Positions 52,076 to 60,815 of a DNA stretch of 64,000 nt are shown here, piece after piece. The notes under the pieces are model-generated. The model was not told the DNA's origin. It did not search any database and saw only the letters and a program-made list of their open reading frames with translations. The DNA comes from an uncultured Spartobacteria bacterium (lineage in GTDB: Bacteria; Verrucomicrobiota; Verrucomicrobiia; Chthoniobacterales; Chthoniobacteraceae), in the NCBI GenBank assembly GCA_903901425.1, contig CAIURC010000103.1, positions 1 to 64,000 on the forward strand. The letters are read 5' to 3'. The first letter of the stretch is position 1. Each line of letters starts with the position of its first letter. Position numbers and translations under genes: made by a program.

Positions 52076-52729
52076 GTGCTTTTCCCGGAGCTCAGCGTGC
52101 TCGCAGACACCACCCCCCTCGACGGCTTTTACAACATGGCCCTCGATGAAGCGCTGCTCGATTCCACCGAGCGCCCAGTCCTGAGGCTCTACCGCTGGGA
52201 CGGCCCTTGGATCTCCTTTGGCTACTTTGGCCGCAACGACTCCATCGCAAAGCTTCACCCCGGCCGGCCGCGGGTCCGACGCTGGACCGGTGGCGGCATC
52301 GTCGAGCACGGCAACGACCTCACTTACAGCCTGATTGTCCCCGCCAGCCATCCGTTCGCCCTGATCCCCGCCAGCACCTCCTACCGAATGGTCCACGAAG
52401 CCATCGGACCCGCTTTCGGCCCACGCACCCAACTCGCTCCCGCCCCGAAGACTCCATCCGCGCCGGATTCCCACTGTTTCGCTGCCCCCGCGTCTGGCGA
52501 TCTGCTGGAAGGGGACGCCAAAATCGCCGGGGCCGCCCAACGCCGGACCAAGGCAGGGCTTCTCCACCAAGGCAGCATCCGCCCCTGCCCGCCCGAACTC
52601 TGGAACCGATTGCCTACCCTCCTGGCCCACTCCATTTCTCCCGAAACTCCGACTCCGGCACAGACCAATGCGGCTCGCGCTCTGGCCGCTTCCCGTTACG
52701 GATCACCCGACTGGCTTGGAAGACGCTGA
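52076..52729 (+). CDS. lipoate-protein ligase A / octanoyltransferase family (BPL_LPL domain)
   Basis: It attaches lipoate or octanoate to lipoyl domains of 2-oxoacid dehydrogenases. The protein has 217 residues. Family marks are FYNMALDEALLDS, RLYRWDGPWISFGYFG, VRRWTGGGIVEHGNDLTYSL (the RR-x-GGG-x-V-x-H lipoyl-binding loop) and GDAKIAGAAQRRTKAGLLHQG with the conserved Lys of DxKIxGxAQRR. There is no C-terminal accessory domain, so it is closer to LipM/LipL-type or small LplA. The GTG at 52076 gives the family N-terminus; frames reaching back to 51278 are antisense to parB. gltX follows after 55 bp. Confidence 0.88.
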   Translation: MLFPELSVLADTTPLDGFYNMALDEALLDSTERPVLRLYRWDGPWISFGYFGRNDSIAKLHPGRPRVRRWTGGGIVEHGNDLTYSLIVPASHPFALIPASTSYRMVHEAIGPAFGPRTQLAPAPKTPSAPDSHCFAAPASGDLLEGDAKIAGAAQRRTKAGLLHQGSIRPCPPELWNRLPTLLAHSISPETPTPAQTNAARALAASRYGSPDWLGRR

Positions 52730-52784
52730 CTTCCAAGAATTCCCGCTTTTCATGGTGCACGGGTTCACGCAGTTTGACCCTCCC

Positions 52785-54140
52785 ATGAGTTCCGAAGTCC
52801 GCGTCCGCTTTGCACCGTCTCCCACCGGCATGCTCCATGTTGGGGGAGCCAGAACCGCCCTGTTCAACTGGCTCTACGCCAGACACACGGGGGGCAAGTT
52901 CATCCTGCGCATTGAAGACACGGACCGGGCGCGGCATGTCGATGCTGCCGTCCAAGTGATCCTCGACGGCCTGCGCTGGCTGGGCTTGGACTGGGACGAA
53001 GGCCCCGAAGTCGGCGGAAACCACGGCCCCTATTTTCAGAGCGAACGCGGATCCATTTACCAGCGTTACCTGGACCGACTCTGCGCCACAAACGCGGTCT
53101 ACACGGACCCCGATGGCGCTGTGCGGTTCCGGCTTCCGCGCAAGCCTCTGATTTTTGAAGACATGGTCTGCGGCACCATCTCCGTGGACCGGAGCAAATC
53201 GATCACGCCCGGGGGCGAGCCCGAACCGGACATGACCGTGCGTCGGGCTGACGGCTCATGGATCTTCCACTTTGTGAATGTGGTGGATGACGCCGAAATG
53301 GGGATCACGCACGTGATCCGCGGGGAAGACCACCTTTCCAACACCCCCAAACATATCGAACTCTACCAGGCACTGGGCCTGACCCCGCCCCGGTTCGCCC
53401 ATATCCCGCTCATCCTCAACAAGGACGGCTCAAAAATGAGCAAACGCGACACCGGCGCAAGCGTGGGTTCCTACATGGACCTCGGATACGTTCCTGCCGC
53501 CGTTCGCAACTACCTCTGTCTGCTGGGATGGTCCCCAAAGGACGACCGGGAAAAGCTCGAGATTGCAGAGGTGGTCACCCGGTTTGATCCGGGCCACATC
53601 AACCGGAAAGCCGCCCATTTTGACTTGGAGAAATGCAACTGGCTCAACGCACAGTACATCGCGGCGATGGACCTTTCCGCGTTTACCGCTGCCAGCGTTC
53701 CTTGGATCGAAAAGGCCGGCATTGCCTACGGATCTCTGGAATCCCTCACGCTCGTGCTCGGACTCATCAAAGAGAAGATCAAGCAACTCCCTGAAGTCCC
53801 TGCATGGGTCGACTATTTTTTCACCGAGTCATTCCCGTACGACCCTGAGGCGAGAGCAAAAATCCTCTCCAAACCCGAATCCGTACACCGGTTGCAGCAG
53901 CTTGCCGAGGCCTGGAAACAGATCGCCACTTGGGACGCCGCCGGGCTTGAAAGCGCGCTCAAACAACTCGCAGCGGAGTCGGGCTGCAAACCTGCCGAGT
54001 ACATTCTGCCCGCACGGTTCGGGGTCAGCGGCAGATCCTCAGGCCCCAGCCTCTACCACATGCTCGAGGTTCTTGGGCGCGAGCGGGCACTTGCCCGCGT
54101 GGAACGGACCCTCGCTGACCTGCAAACCGCACCCCATTAA
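52785..54140 (+). CDS. gltX: glutamyl-tRNA synthetase
   Basis: It charges tRNA-Glu (or tRNA-Glu/Gln) with glutamate. The protein has 451 residues, usual range for bacterial GltX. The class I signature HIGH appears as PSPTGMLHVGGARTALFNW, and the KMSKS loop as KDGSKMSKRDTGASVGSY. RIEDTDRARHVD and RGEDHLSNTPKHIELYQ are further family marks. The Met at 52785 (MSSEVRVRFAPSPTG) is the natural start. aroE follows after 3 bp, so they are probably co-transcribed. Confidence 0.96.
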   Translation: MSSEVRVRFAPSPTGMLHVGGARTALFNWLYARHTGGKFILRIEDTDRARHVDAAVQVILDGLRWLGLDWDEGPEVGGNHGPYFQSERGSIYQRYLDRLCATNAVYTDPDGAVRFRLPRKPLIFEDMVCGTISVDRSKSITPGGEPEPDMTVRRADGSWIFHFVNVVDDAEMGITHVIRGEDHLSNTPKHIELYQALGLTPPRFAHIPLILNKDGSKMSKRDTGASVGSYMDLGYVPAAVRNYLCLLGWSPKDDREKLEIAEVVTRFDPGHINRKAAHFDLEKCNWLNAQYIAAMDLSAFTAASVPWIEKAGIAYGSLESLTLVLGLIKEKIKQLPEVPAWVDYFFTESFPYDPEARAKILSKPESVHRLQQLAEAWKQIATWDAAGLESALKQLAAESGCKPAEYILPARFGVSGRSSGPSLYHMLEVLGRERALARVERTLADLQTAPH

Positions 54141-54143
54141 TCC

Positions 54144-55067
54144 ATGAAAGCGGTGTACACCTTGGAGGATCTGCGGTGTTGGGCTTCCAGTGGAGCCGAA
54201 CCCCCCATCCGCATTGGCGTACTTGGCGACCCGGTGGCACATTCAAAGTCGCCCCAGATGCACAATGCGGCGCTGCAGGCGCTCGGTATTCCGGCGCGTT
54301 ACGGCCGAATCCATGCCACCGCAGAACAATTCCCTGAAACGCTCTCCCTGCTGCCGCAGCTCGGATTTATTGGGGTGAACTGCACCATCCCCCACAAGGC
54401 TGCGGCCATGCAACATGCGACCCGTTTGGATCCGCATGCCAAGAGCCTCGGGGTGGTCAATACACTTCGCATCGAGGGGCTCGATTTGGTGGGCTACAAC
54501 ACAGACGGCCCGGGGCTTGAACGGGCGGTTGCCTCGGAATTGGGCGCCCAACTGGGTTCACTGCGTGTTCTTGTGCTCGGCGCCGGGGGCGGCGCGGGCC
54601 GTGCCGTTGCGCTCCAGTGCCTGCTCTCGGGGTGCCCGTCCGTGATGTTGGTCAACCGGACCCTTGAGAAATCCGAGCAACTCTGCGCCGAACTCCAAAG
54701 CAGGGCTATCTCGCGGACTGATGGCCCGCCATCCCTCGGCGTCGTGGCCTGGGAGAACGATGCGCTGGGCGACGCGCTGCGCCAGTGCGACTTGGTGATC
54801 AACTGCACGTCGGTTGGGATGCGCGAGGACGATCCCTCGCCGCTTGCCTCAGGCCTGCTTCCCCGCGGCCTCCTGATTTACGACACGATTTACACCGCCC
54901 ATCGAACCGCCCTCATGCGCGCCGGGGACCAGACAGGCGCTCGGAGCGCCAATGGCCTGGCCATGCTGCTCCATCAGGGCGCACTTGCCTTTGAGATCTG
55001 GTTCGACAGGGAAGCGCCTTTGGCCGTGATGCGTGCGGCTCTTCTGGAGGCCGCTGGACGGGCCTGA
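54144..55067 (+). CDS. aroE: shikimate dehydrogenase
   Basis: It reduces 3-dehydroshikimate to shikimate with NADPH in aromatic amino acid synthesis. The protein has 307 residues. The substrate domain has GVLGDPVAHSKSPQMHNAAL, with the SxS shikimate-binding motif, and GVNCTIPHKAAAM with the catalytic Lys. The GYNTDGPGL segment supplies the Asp partner. The nucleotide-binding loop is VLGAGGGAGRAVAL and VNRTLEK selects NADPH. The C-terminus has NGLAMLLHQGALAFEIW. It lies 3 bp downstream of gltX. About 30 residues at the N-terminus precede the conserved region, so a later start is possible. Confidence 0.95.
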   Translation: MKAVYTLEDLRCWASSGAEPPIRIGVLGDPVAHSKSPQMHNAALQALGIPARYGRIHATAEQFPETLSLLPQLGFIGVNCTIPHKAAAMQHATRLDPHAKSLGVVNTLRIEGLDLVGYNTDGPGLERAVASELGAQLGSLRVLVLGAGGGAGRAVALQCLLSGCPSVMLVNRTLEKSEQLCAELQSRAISRTDGPPSLGVVAWENDALGDALRQCDLVINCTSVGMREDDPSPLASGLLPRGLLIYDTIYTAHRTALMRAGDQTGARSANGLAMLLHQGALAFEIWFDREAPLAVMRAALLEAAGRA

Positions 55068-55175
55068 AACTTTTACGCCCCTCAGAAAAGCCCTTCCCCT
55101 CTCTCTCCCCAGCAGATCCATCAGGGATCCCTGCTCGCTGGACGCTGGACACCCTGAGTGCCGCTAAAAAACGAC

Positions 55176-55207
55176 AAAAAAAAGGGGCACGGTCTCCCGT
55201 GCCCCTT
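55176..55207 (-). terminator. Rho-independent terminator of acpP
   Basis: On the minus strand an 11-bp perfect stem AAGGGGCACGG/CCGTGCCCCTT with a 4-nt loop runs into a T8 stretch. It sits 18 bp after the acpP stop. The opposite strand has no T-run after the stem, so it serves acpP rather than aroE. Confidence 0.93.
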
Positions 55208-55225
55208 GAAATCTTTTCTCCGGTG

Positions 55226-55471
55226 TTACTTCCCGGTCTTTTCTTCGATGTACTTGACGACGTCGCCGACGGTCTGAAGTTTCTCGGCGTCCTCGTCGGG
55301 CACCTCGATGGAGAACTCCTCTTCGAATGCCATCACCAACTCGACGGTATCCAAGGAATCAGCTCCGAGATCCTCAATGAAAGCTGCACTGATGGTCACC
55401 TGCTCAGGGTTGACACCCAGCTGGTCTACAATGATCTGGCGGACTTTTTCCTCAATCGAATTTTCGGACAT
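55226..55471 (-). CDS. acpP: acyl carrier protein
   Basis: ACP carries acyl chains on 4'-phosphopantetheine during fatty acid and lipid A synthesis. The protein has 81 residues, very acidic, four helices. The phosphopantetheine site is [18 protein letters not shown] with the DSL serine. It starts [20 protein letters not shown] and ends in an amphipathic helix [14 protein letters not shown]. It has its own strong terminator and is transcribed alone here, away from the usual fab cluster. It diverges from the large RG-rich hypothetical gene over 163 bp. Confidence 0.97.
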   Translation of the reverse strand: MSENSIEEKVRQIIVDQLGVNPEQVTISAAFIEDLGADSLDTVELVMAFEEEFSIEVPDEDAEKLQTVGDVVKYIEEKTGK

Positions 55472-55634
55472 AGGTTTGGCTGTTCGGATGGATGATTTTT
55501 GCTTGGCCGAATGGCTTTAGTGTCCGACTCGAAGCTTGGCAACACCTTTTCCCAAAAAGTCGTTCCGGCCACCCAACCCATTCCCAGTGAAGGTCCGGTT
55601 TGATTTTCGGCCAGAAACCCCTAACAAGAACCCC

Positions 55635-57248
55635 ATGAGCGATGCGCCTTTTGAAATTGATCTGAAATTTCTTCCCGACTGGCTGAAGGAATCTTCGGAC
55701 TCCGACCGCTACTCCCAATTTGAAGGCGACTCTGGCGAGCGCCGGGGCAGACCCGGCCGCCGCGATTCAGGCCCCCGGGGGCGGCATCCCGGAGATTCCA
55801 AGGGCGGCCGTGGGCCCCGTCCAGAACGCTCAGGTCCGGAACGCTCCGGAAATGGACCCCGCTCCCAGAGCGGCCCCAGACGGGGTCCGGGCGGCAGGCC
55901 TCAGGAACGTGGCTTTCGTCCAGCCCGCACTCAGGAACCCCCGCCGAGACCGAAAATTCCAGTCAAGGTGGAGCTGCTACCCGAGCCGACTGGCATTCAG
56001 GGCATTATCCGGCAGATCAAGTCTGGAAGCCGGGCGTATCCGTTTTTTGGCACGGCCAGACTGTTTTTGGAGAAACCGGAACGCTACCGGGTTCGAATCA
56101 CATCCCTTGAGAATTCGGCGCCGCTCTTTCAAGTGGGTGAAGGCCCCGTGGGATTTGACCGCGCGCAACTCTGCAGGGACGCATTTGAGCGACTGCGCAC
56201 GGAGTACTACGCCGAAAACGTCGTTGAGGGTGAACCGATCAAGGGAGCCTTCAAGAGCGTAGCGAGATGCAGGTCGACCGGGACGGTGCTGGGGCCCACG
56301 AGTTTTCACGGGTATCAACCGGCTCTCCGGAAACTCTACGAAGAGCGTTTCAGCAGACGCATGTCATTCAGAGAGTTCCAGTCTGAGGAGATTGAAATGC
56401 TCAATGACGAGCAGGCCGTGAACGACTGGAAAGAGCAGGCCCGCCGGTCCACTTCATACACCACCCAAAAGGAGAGTGAACCGGTCACTTTCAAGACCCG
56501 GGCTGAGATGGAGGACCACTTCAAGCAGACCTATCTGCCGGGGCTCCTGAAATCCGCAGCTTGCATCGATCTCAACGGTGCCATTGCGGGGCGTTCCCAT
56601 GACCGCGACATCCTCGCCGGCATCCGGGATGCATGGGAACGCGAACGGAATTTTCCCGCTTCTTTGATTTACCATTTGCGGCCCCGGTTGCTCGAGGCTG
56701 GTCTCCAGATATTTAAACACAAAAAGCGCGTCTTCTTTGTCTCGCCAGTTCGCCCGCAGAGACATGCGCAAGGCCAACTCTTCTCGGATGGCATTGCTGC
56801 GATTCTCGCCGTCCTCGAAAAACATCCCCGCCTGAACCGGCCACAACTGGCTTCACATGTTTTGGGCGCCTCGGCCCAGGCGGATTCGCCCGAAACAGTG
56901 GCTCGCAAGGAGTCGCTGGCCTCTGACCTCCATTACCTGGTTCACGCGGGCCATGTCATTGAGTTCCATGATGGCACTCTGGATCTCCCCCTCTCGCCCA
57001 AGGCTGAGCAGAGCCAGGAAAACTCCGAACCCTCTGCCGCATCCGGTCCAGAAACGGCGCCGACGAACGCTGTTCCAGCCCATCCGGAACCCCACGGCGA
57101 TTCCGCTTTAAGTCCCTCGATTCCGGCGCAGGAACCCGTGGTATCGTCACTTGAAGAGAATCCCCCCGGGGAAATGGCTTCCGCAGACCCTGCGGAACCG
57201 TCAGATCCCGCCACGGGAGCGCCAGCGGTTGACACCCCGGTGTCCTGA
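55635..57248 (+). CDS. large conserved hypothetical protein with RG-rich N-terminal region
   Basis: The protein has 537 residues. Three parts are visible. An opening FEIDLKFLPDWLKESSDSDR is followed by a roughly 75-residue Arg/Gly/Pro-rich disordered tract (about 35-110). A folded core (about 115-435) includes IPVKVELLPEPTGIQGIIRQ and FHGYQPALRKLYEERFSRRM, and a second segment DHFKQTYLPGLLKSAA. A Pro/Ala/Glu-rich tail follows from about 460. RG-rich tracts often bind RNA, so an RNA-associated role is conceivable. I do not recognise the family, but the core looks like a real, conserved fold. Met at 55635 is preferred to the frame back to 55536. Confidence 0.75.
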   Translation: MSDAPFEIDLKFLPDWLKESSDSDRYSQFEGDSGERRGRPGRRDSGPRGRHPGDSKGGRGPRPERSGPERSGNGPRSQSGPRRGPGGRPQERGFRPARTQEPPPRPKIPVKVELLPEPTGIQGIIRQIKSGSRAYPFFGTARLFLEKPERYRVRITSLENSAPLFQVGEGPVGFDRAQLCRDAFERLRTEYYAENVVEGEPIKGAFKSVARCRSTGTVLGPTSFHGYQPALRKLYEERFSRRMSFREFQSEEIEMLNDEQAVNDWKEQARRSTSYTTQKESEPVTFKTRAEMEDHFKQTYLPGLLKSAACIDLNGAIAGRSHDRDILAGIRDAWERERNFPASLIYHLRPRLLEAGLQIFKHKKRVFFVSPVRPQRHAQGQLFSDGIAAILAVLEKHPRLNRPQLASHVLGASAQADSPETVARKESLASDLHYLVHAGHVIEFHDGTLDLPLSPKAEQSQENSEPSAASGPETAPTNAVPAHPEPHGDSALSPSIPAQEPVVSSLEENPPGEMASADPAEPSDPATGAPAVDTPVS

Positions 57249-57293
57249 TTTTCCGAGGCAGAGACAAAAAGGGATTTCCCGCAGAGAGTTTTT

Positions 57294-57319
57294 GAGTTCC
57301 GGGGTGTTGCCCCGGACTC
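57294..57319. terminator. stem-loop at convergent 3' ends
   Basis: GAGTTCCGGGG and CCCCGGACTC form a 10-bp stem with one bulged T and a TGTTG loop. It covers the stop codon of the minus-strand acyltransferase and follows the plus-strand hypothetical gene. Only A/T-poor sequence follows it on either strand, so termination activity is unproven. Confidence 0.35.
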
Positions 57320-58451
57320 ATCCTGCTGCGCTGTGCGCCCTGACTCCGGACTTGCCTGGGCGGCTAAAAAATGGCCGCTCAAACAGGTGGAAAAGAACCG
57401 AACAAATCAGGGCGGTTGCCACCACCGTGGTTGCGCCCAAGACCGGCGCGGCAAACACGGGCGGGACCCTTTGCAGCACGGGCGCCATCAGGCGCCCAAC
57501 GAATGAGAGAATGGGATAGTGGTAAAGGTAGACGGTGTAACTCATCGCACCAGCCACCCAAAGGGCCGGAAGGGAGAGGAGTCCCCGCCAGAGCCGGCCA
57601 AAAAACGCTGCCGCAACCAAGACTCCGGACCATCCCAGCAAAAGCCATTGATTTCCTGACGCATCCGCGGGAATCCAGCGGATCCCCAGAAGAAAACAAA
57701 GAGCAGCGGCATCCCAGAGTGCCGGCGCACAGTACCCGCGCGTTTCCCGTTTCATCCCGAGAACCGACAACAACCAGCCTCCGGCAAAAAAGTGGAGGTT
57801 GCCCAAAAGCGTCTTGTCGGTGAATCCGGCTCCATCCCGAAGCCAAAGGCCTAAAACTCCGACTCCGGAGAGGCACCAAGGCCGGATCCGGGCGGGCAGC
57901 CTTGCCAAGGCAATCGCCAGCCACGGCGCGACGAGATAAAACTGCAGCTCCACTTCCAGTGACCACGCCACGCCATTGATCCGGCTCGGCTGCCCGTTGA
58001 ACCAGTAGGAAACCCCCGCCAGACTCGACCCCAAATCACGCCATCCGTTCTTTCCAACGTTCTGCAGGAGACCGCAGAGCCAGAGAGTGCAGATGTTCAC
58101 GGCGTACGCCGGATACAACCGCCGCAAACGCGCCCTGTAGAAAATGGGAACCTGCGCTCCTCCCTCCAACCGACCAGACCCTGCACCGAACAGGTATCCG
58201 CTCATCAAAAAAAACAGGGGCACGCCAAAGGCTCCCCGCGCCATCCACTCGGCCAGCCACCCCGTTTCCGCCCAACCGGATCCGGGCACGCCTTTTCCCA
58301 ACAAATACGTCTGGAGATGAAACAGAAAAACCATGCCGCAAGCCAGCCCACGTAAACCTTCCAAAGCTGGTTCCCAGCGCATCGTCCCTGGGCGGCGAAC
58401 CCAGGCAGCCAGCCCACCACCCTTTCCCGTTTTGGACTCAGCGCCCGGCAT
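57318..58451 (-). CDS. acyltransferase 3 family membrane protein (OafA/YrhL-like)
   Basis: These enzymes O-acetylate or otherwise acylate surface polysaccharides. The protein has 377 residues and about ten helices. The family opening is LEGLRGLACGMVFLFHL with the conserved Arg and His. The segments GVPLFFLMSGYLFGAG, FYRARLRRLYPAYAVNI and GVAWSLEVELQFYLVAPW, containing the W-S-L-x-x-E motif, are classic. There is no C-terminal SGNH domain. Met at 58451 overlaps the upstream glycosyltransferase by 14 bp; Met at 58382 is an alternative. As last gene of the glycan locus it probably modifies the polymer made by its neighbours. Confidence 0.9.
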   Translation of the reverse strand: MPGAESKTGKGGGLAAWVRRPGTMRWEPALEGLRGLACGMVFLFHLQTYLLGKGVPGSGWAETGWLAEWMARGAFGVPLFFLMSGYLFGAGSGRLEGGAQVPIFYRARLRRLYPAYAVNICTLWLCGLLQNVGKNGWRDLGSSLAGVSYWFNGQPSRINGVAWSLEVELQFYLVAPWLAIALARLPARIRPWCLSGVGVLGLWLRDGAGFTDKTLLGNLHFFAGGWLLSVLGMKRETRGYCAPALWDAAALCFLLGIRWIPADASGNQWLLLGWSGVLVAAAFFGRLWRGLLSLPALWVAGAMSYTVYLYHYPILSFVGRLMAPVLQRVPPVFAAPVLGATTVVATALICSVLFHLFERPFFSRPGKSGVRAHSAAG

Positions 58452-59643
58452 GCATGGACCCTTGGACCGCATCGGCAAGCACCTGGGCGTAGACACTGCG
58501 GGTCCGGCGGCACATCAAGGGCAGAGAGAACCGTTCCCTGACCCGCGCCGCCCCCGTCTCACCAAAAAGCCTCCGTACCTGAGGGTCAGCGAGCTGCAGC
58601 AGCGCTTTTGAAACTCCTTCCGGATCGCCTACGGGAACCAAAAGGCCGGTCTTTCCATCGTCCACCACCTCCGGGATGGCACTGACCCGGCTGGCGAGAA
58701 CGGGTCTCCGGGCGGCCATCGCCTCTAAGAGAACCAGGCCAAATCCCTCGTATCGGGAACACAACGCCAAGACATCCATGGCACTCAAGATTTCGGGGAT
58801 GTCCTCGCGAAAACCGGCCCAGATTACCCGGTCTTCCATTCCAGACATTTGCACAATCCTTCTCAGACGCTTCTCCTCCTCGCCGGTTCCGACAATCAAC
58901 AACCGGCCCGAGAGATGGGTCCGACAGAACAACTGCACCCCGCGGATCAGACAGGGCAGATCCTTCTGCGGCACAAGGCGCCCAATAAATCCCACAACAA
59001 AGTCGGTCTCGGAAAGTCCAAGCCCGCTCCTGACCGAAATCCGGACCGCATCCGATACCCCTTCAAATGGACGGGGATCAATTCCGTACGGGATCACCTC
59101 CACTTTCTCAGGAGCCAACCCGAGTGCGGGGCCCGTGATGTACGCACGAACCGCCTCTGAAATGGCGATCACCCTCGCTGCTCTTCCAGCCACCCAACGC
59201 CCCAGGAATCTTTCCCCAACACAACCGCAGAACGGTTCGTCATTGTGTTTGGTGATCACCAGCGGCACTCCGCCCACACCCATCAACGCCAACCGCAGGT
59301 AGAGCTCCGCAGGAGGCAGATGGGCGTGAACAATGTCCGGCTGGAAATCCCGAATAAAATGCCGCAACCGGATCCAGGGACCCACCTGTCCGTACCGTTC
59401 GAGCCCAAGATGCAGAACACGCACTCCCAGTTGCTCAAGTTCCCCGGCCCAGTACGTGGGCGGCTTCAAAAATGCCACTGCAACCTGGTCTCCGCCAGCA
59501 ACCTGGTCCCGGATCAAGGACAGGAGATGATTCTCCGCACCTCCACGGCCAATCGCGGTAATCCCGTGCAGGATGCGCAATCCCTCCAGAGATGGAAAAG
59601 CTGGCCCGCCCATCTCCTCCAAGTTCCTCAACCGTTCTGTCAT
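58438..59643 (-). CDS. GT4-family glycosyltransferase
   Basis: This retaining GT-B glycosyltransferase uses a nucleotide-sugar donor. The protein has 401 residues. The N-terminal acceptor domain has ITAIGRGGAENHLLSLIRD, a common GT4 opening. In the C-terminal donor domain VVGFIGRLVPQKDLPCLIRG and WAGFREDIPEILSAMDVLAL lead to the E-x7-E motif SRYEGFGLVLLEAMAARRPV. Its start overlaps the upstream membrane-protein stop by ATGA (59640-59643), and its stop region overlaps the acyltransferase start. It belongs to the surface-polysaccharide locus; sugar specificity is unknown. Confidence 0.93.
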   Translation of the reverse strand: MTERLRNLEEMGGPAFPSLEGLRILHGITAIGRGGAENHLLSLIRDQVAGGDQVAVAFLKPPTYWAGELEQLGVRVLHLGLERYGQVGPWIRLRHFIRDFQPDIVHAHLPPAELYLRLALMGVGGVPLVITKHNDEPFCGCVGERFLGRWVAGRAARVIAISEAVRAYITGPALGLAPEKVEVIPYGIDPRPFEGVSDAVRISVRSGLGLSETDFVVGFIGRLVPQKDLPCLIRGVQLFCRTHLSGRLLIVGTGEEEKRLRRIVQMSGMEDRVIWAGFREDIPEILSAMDVLALCSRYEGFGLVLLEAMAARRPVLASRVSAIPEVVDDGKTGLLVPVGDPEGVSKALLQLADPQVRRLFGETGAARVRERFSLPLMCRRTRSVYAQVLADAVQGSMHAGR

Positions 59644-60815
59644 AAGAGCGTCCCCCCGTTTTTTGTTGTTTCACCCACCCGCTGCTCCCGCCCACCCCCT
59701 GGAGCCACAATTCCCGCGGCAACAATCAGGACTGCGACAAAAGGCGCGAAGTACCGGTCCTTCACCCCCGGTCCTCCGAGGAAAAGGTAGCCAATCACCA
59801 GACTTGCCGTGAGAAGCCCATTCACCATTCTGCGCGCAGTTTCGGTCTGCTGCACAAGCCGCCAGGAGGCCAGAAGCCGCCACCCCAGCCAGTGGTAGGC
59901 GCACCCGTACACGGCGGTAAATACGCCCCAAGCCCCCACGGCACCAAACTGCAGCACCCCCTGAAGCGGGAGCGGCAGAAGCAGCCCCAAAAGCGGCAAT
60001 GCCAGCTTTCGTCCCCACTCGGAGCCGGCAAGCCGCCCGAAGAGGCCGGCGCCCATGTCACCGTCCGGACCTTCCGCACCCGCAGGATTCAAATCTGGCA
60101 ACCCCAGCATCACAGGAACTGCAACGCAGCCCACCCAAACCGTCCGCCAACCGCCGATCCCAAACAGTTCGACCACCAAAATTGCCCCAAGCACCGCCGC
60201 GTAACTGAGGCGAAAAAAGCCCACTGCGGCGCACCATGCCAGCGCCTGCCAGAGGACGCGGCGCCCGTAGAGCGCACTGGCAAAAGCAAGCACCAGACTT
60301 TCGGTGATCGACTCCTTGAAATGGGTGGCTGCAAAAAAAAGGGAGACCGGGTTCCAGACCAGCCCCCGTCGGACGGCAACACCCGCCTCGAATGAAACCG
60401 AAGCCAGCCCAACCGCGCCGGCGGAAACCACGGCATTCAACAGCGGAAAGGCAAGGGCCTCGTCCCAGATCCGGTACAACACACCATGCAAAAAAACAAC
60501 CGGCATGACCGTGTTCAGATACTGGCCCCAAGATTCCGGCTCTGAAAACCGGTCCACGTTGTCCCGGTGCATCGCATACATGGGTTCCAGCCTCTCGAGG
60601 CCGGATTCCATGAGCACCTTCTGAAGGTCGGCGTGAAGCGGGTCCTCCCATGTCCGGGCCAGATACCGCCCCAGCACATGGTACGCCTCAGGATCGCCAC
60701 CGGGCCCGAGGAAATCCATGCACCAGAAAATCCAGGCCAGGAGGATTCGGGGGACCAACGCCTGAAAAAACGCGCCCCTAAACCCATCAAGCCTCGTTTT
60801 CACAGCGGAACCCAC
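59640..60815 (-). CDS. polytopic membrane protein in glycan locus, possible Wzy-type polymerase
   Basis: The protein has 391 residues and about ten hydrophobic helices. One large soluble loop follows the first helix (about residues 40-95, DPEAYHVLGRYLARTWEDPL), which would be periplasmic. No family motif is recognised with certainty. Position between a Wzx-type flippase and a GT4 transferase, size and topology fit a Wzy O-unit polymerase or another lipid-linked-sugar processing membrane protein, by context only. GTG at 60815 is chosen because AGGAGG lies 5 bp upstream; the frame is open to 60866. It overlaps the flippase gene's 3' end by 29 bp. Confidence 0.7.
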   Translation of the reverse strand: MGSAVKTRLDGFRGAFFQALVPRILLAWIFWCMDFLGPGGDPEAYHVLGRYLARTWEDPLHADLQKVLMESGLERLEPMYAMHRDNVDRFSEPESWGQYLNTVMPVVFLHGVLYRIWDEALAFPLLNAVVSAGAVGLASVSFEAGVAVRRGLVWNPVSLFFAATHFKESITESLVLAFASALYGRRVLWQALAWCAAVGFFRLSYAAVLGAILVVELFGIGGWRTVWVGCVAVPVMLGLPDLNPAGAEGPDGDMGAGLFGRLAGSEWGRKLALPLLGLLLPLPLQGVLQFGAVGAWGVFTAVYGCAYHWLGWRLLASWRLVQQTETARRMVNGLLTASLVIGYLFLGGPGVKDRYFAPFVAVLIVAAGIVAPGGGREQRVGETTKNGGTLL

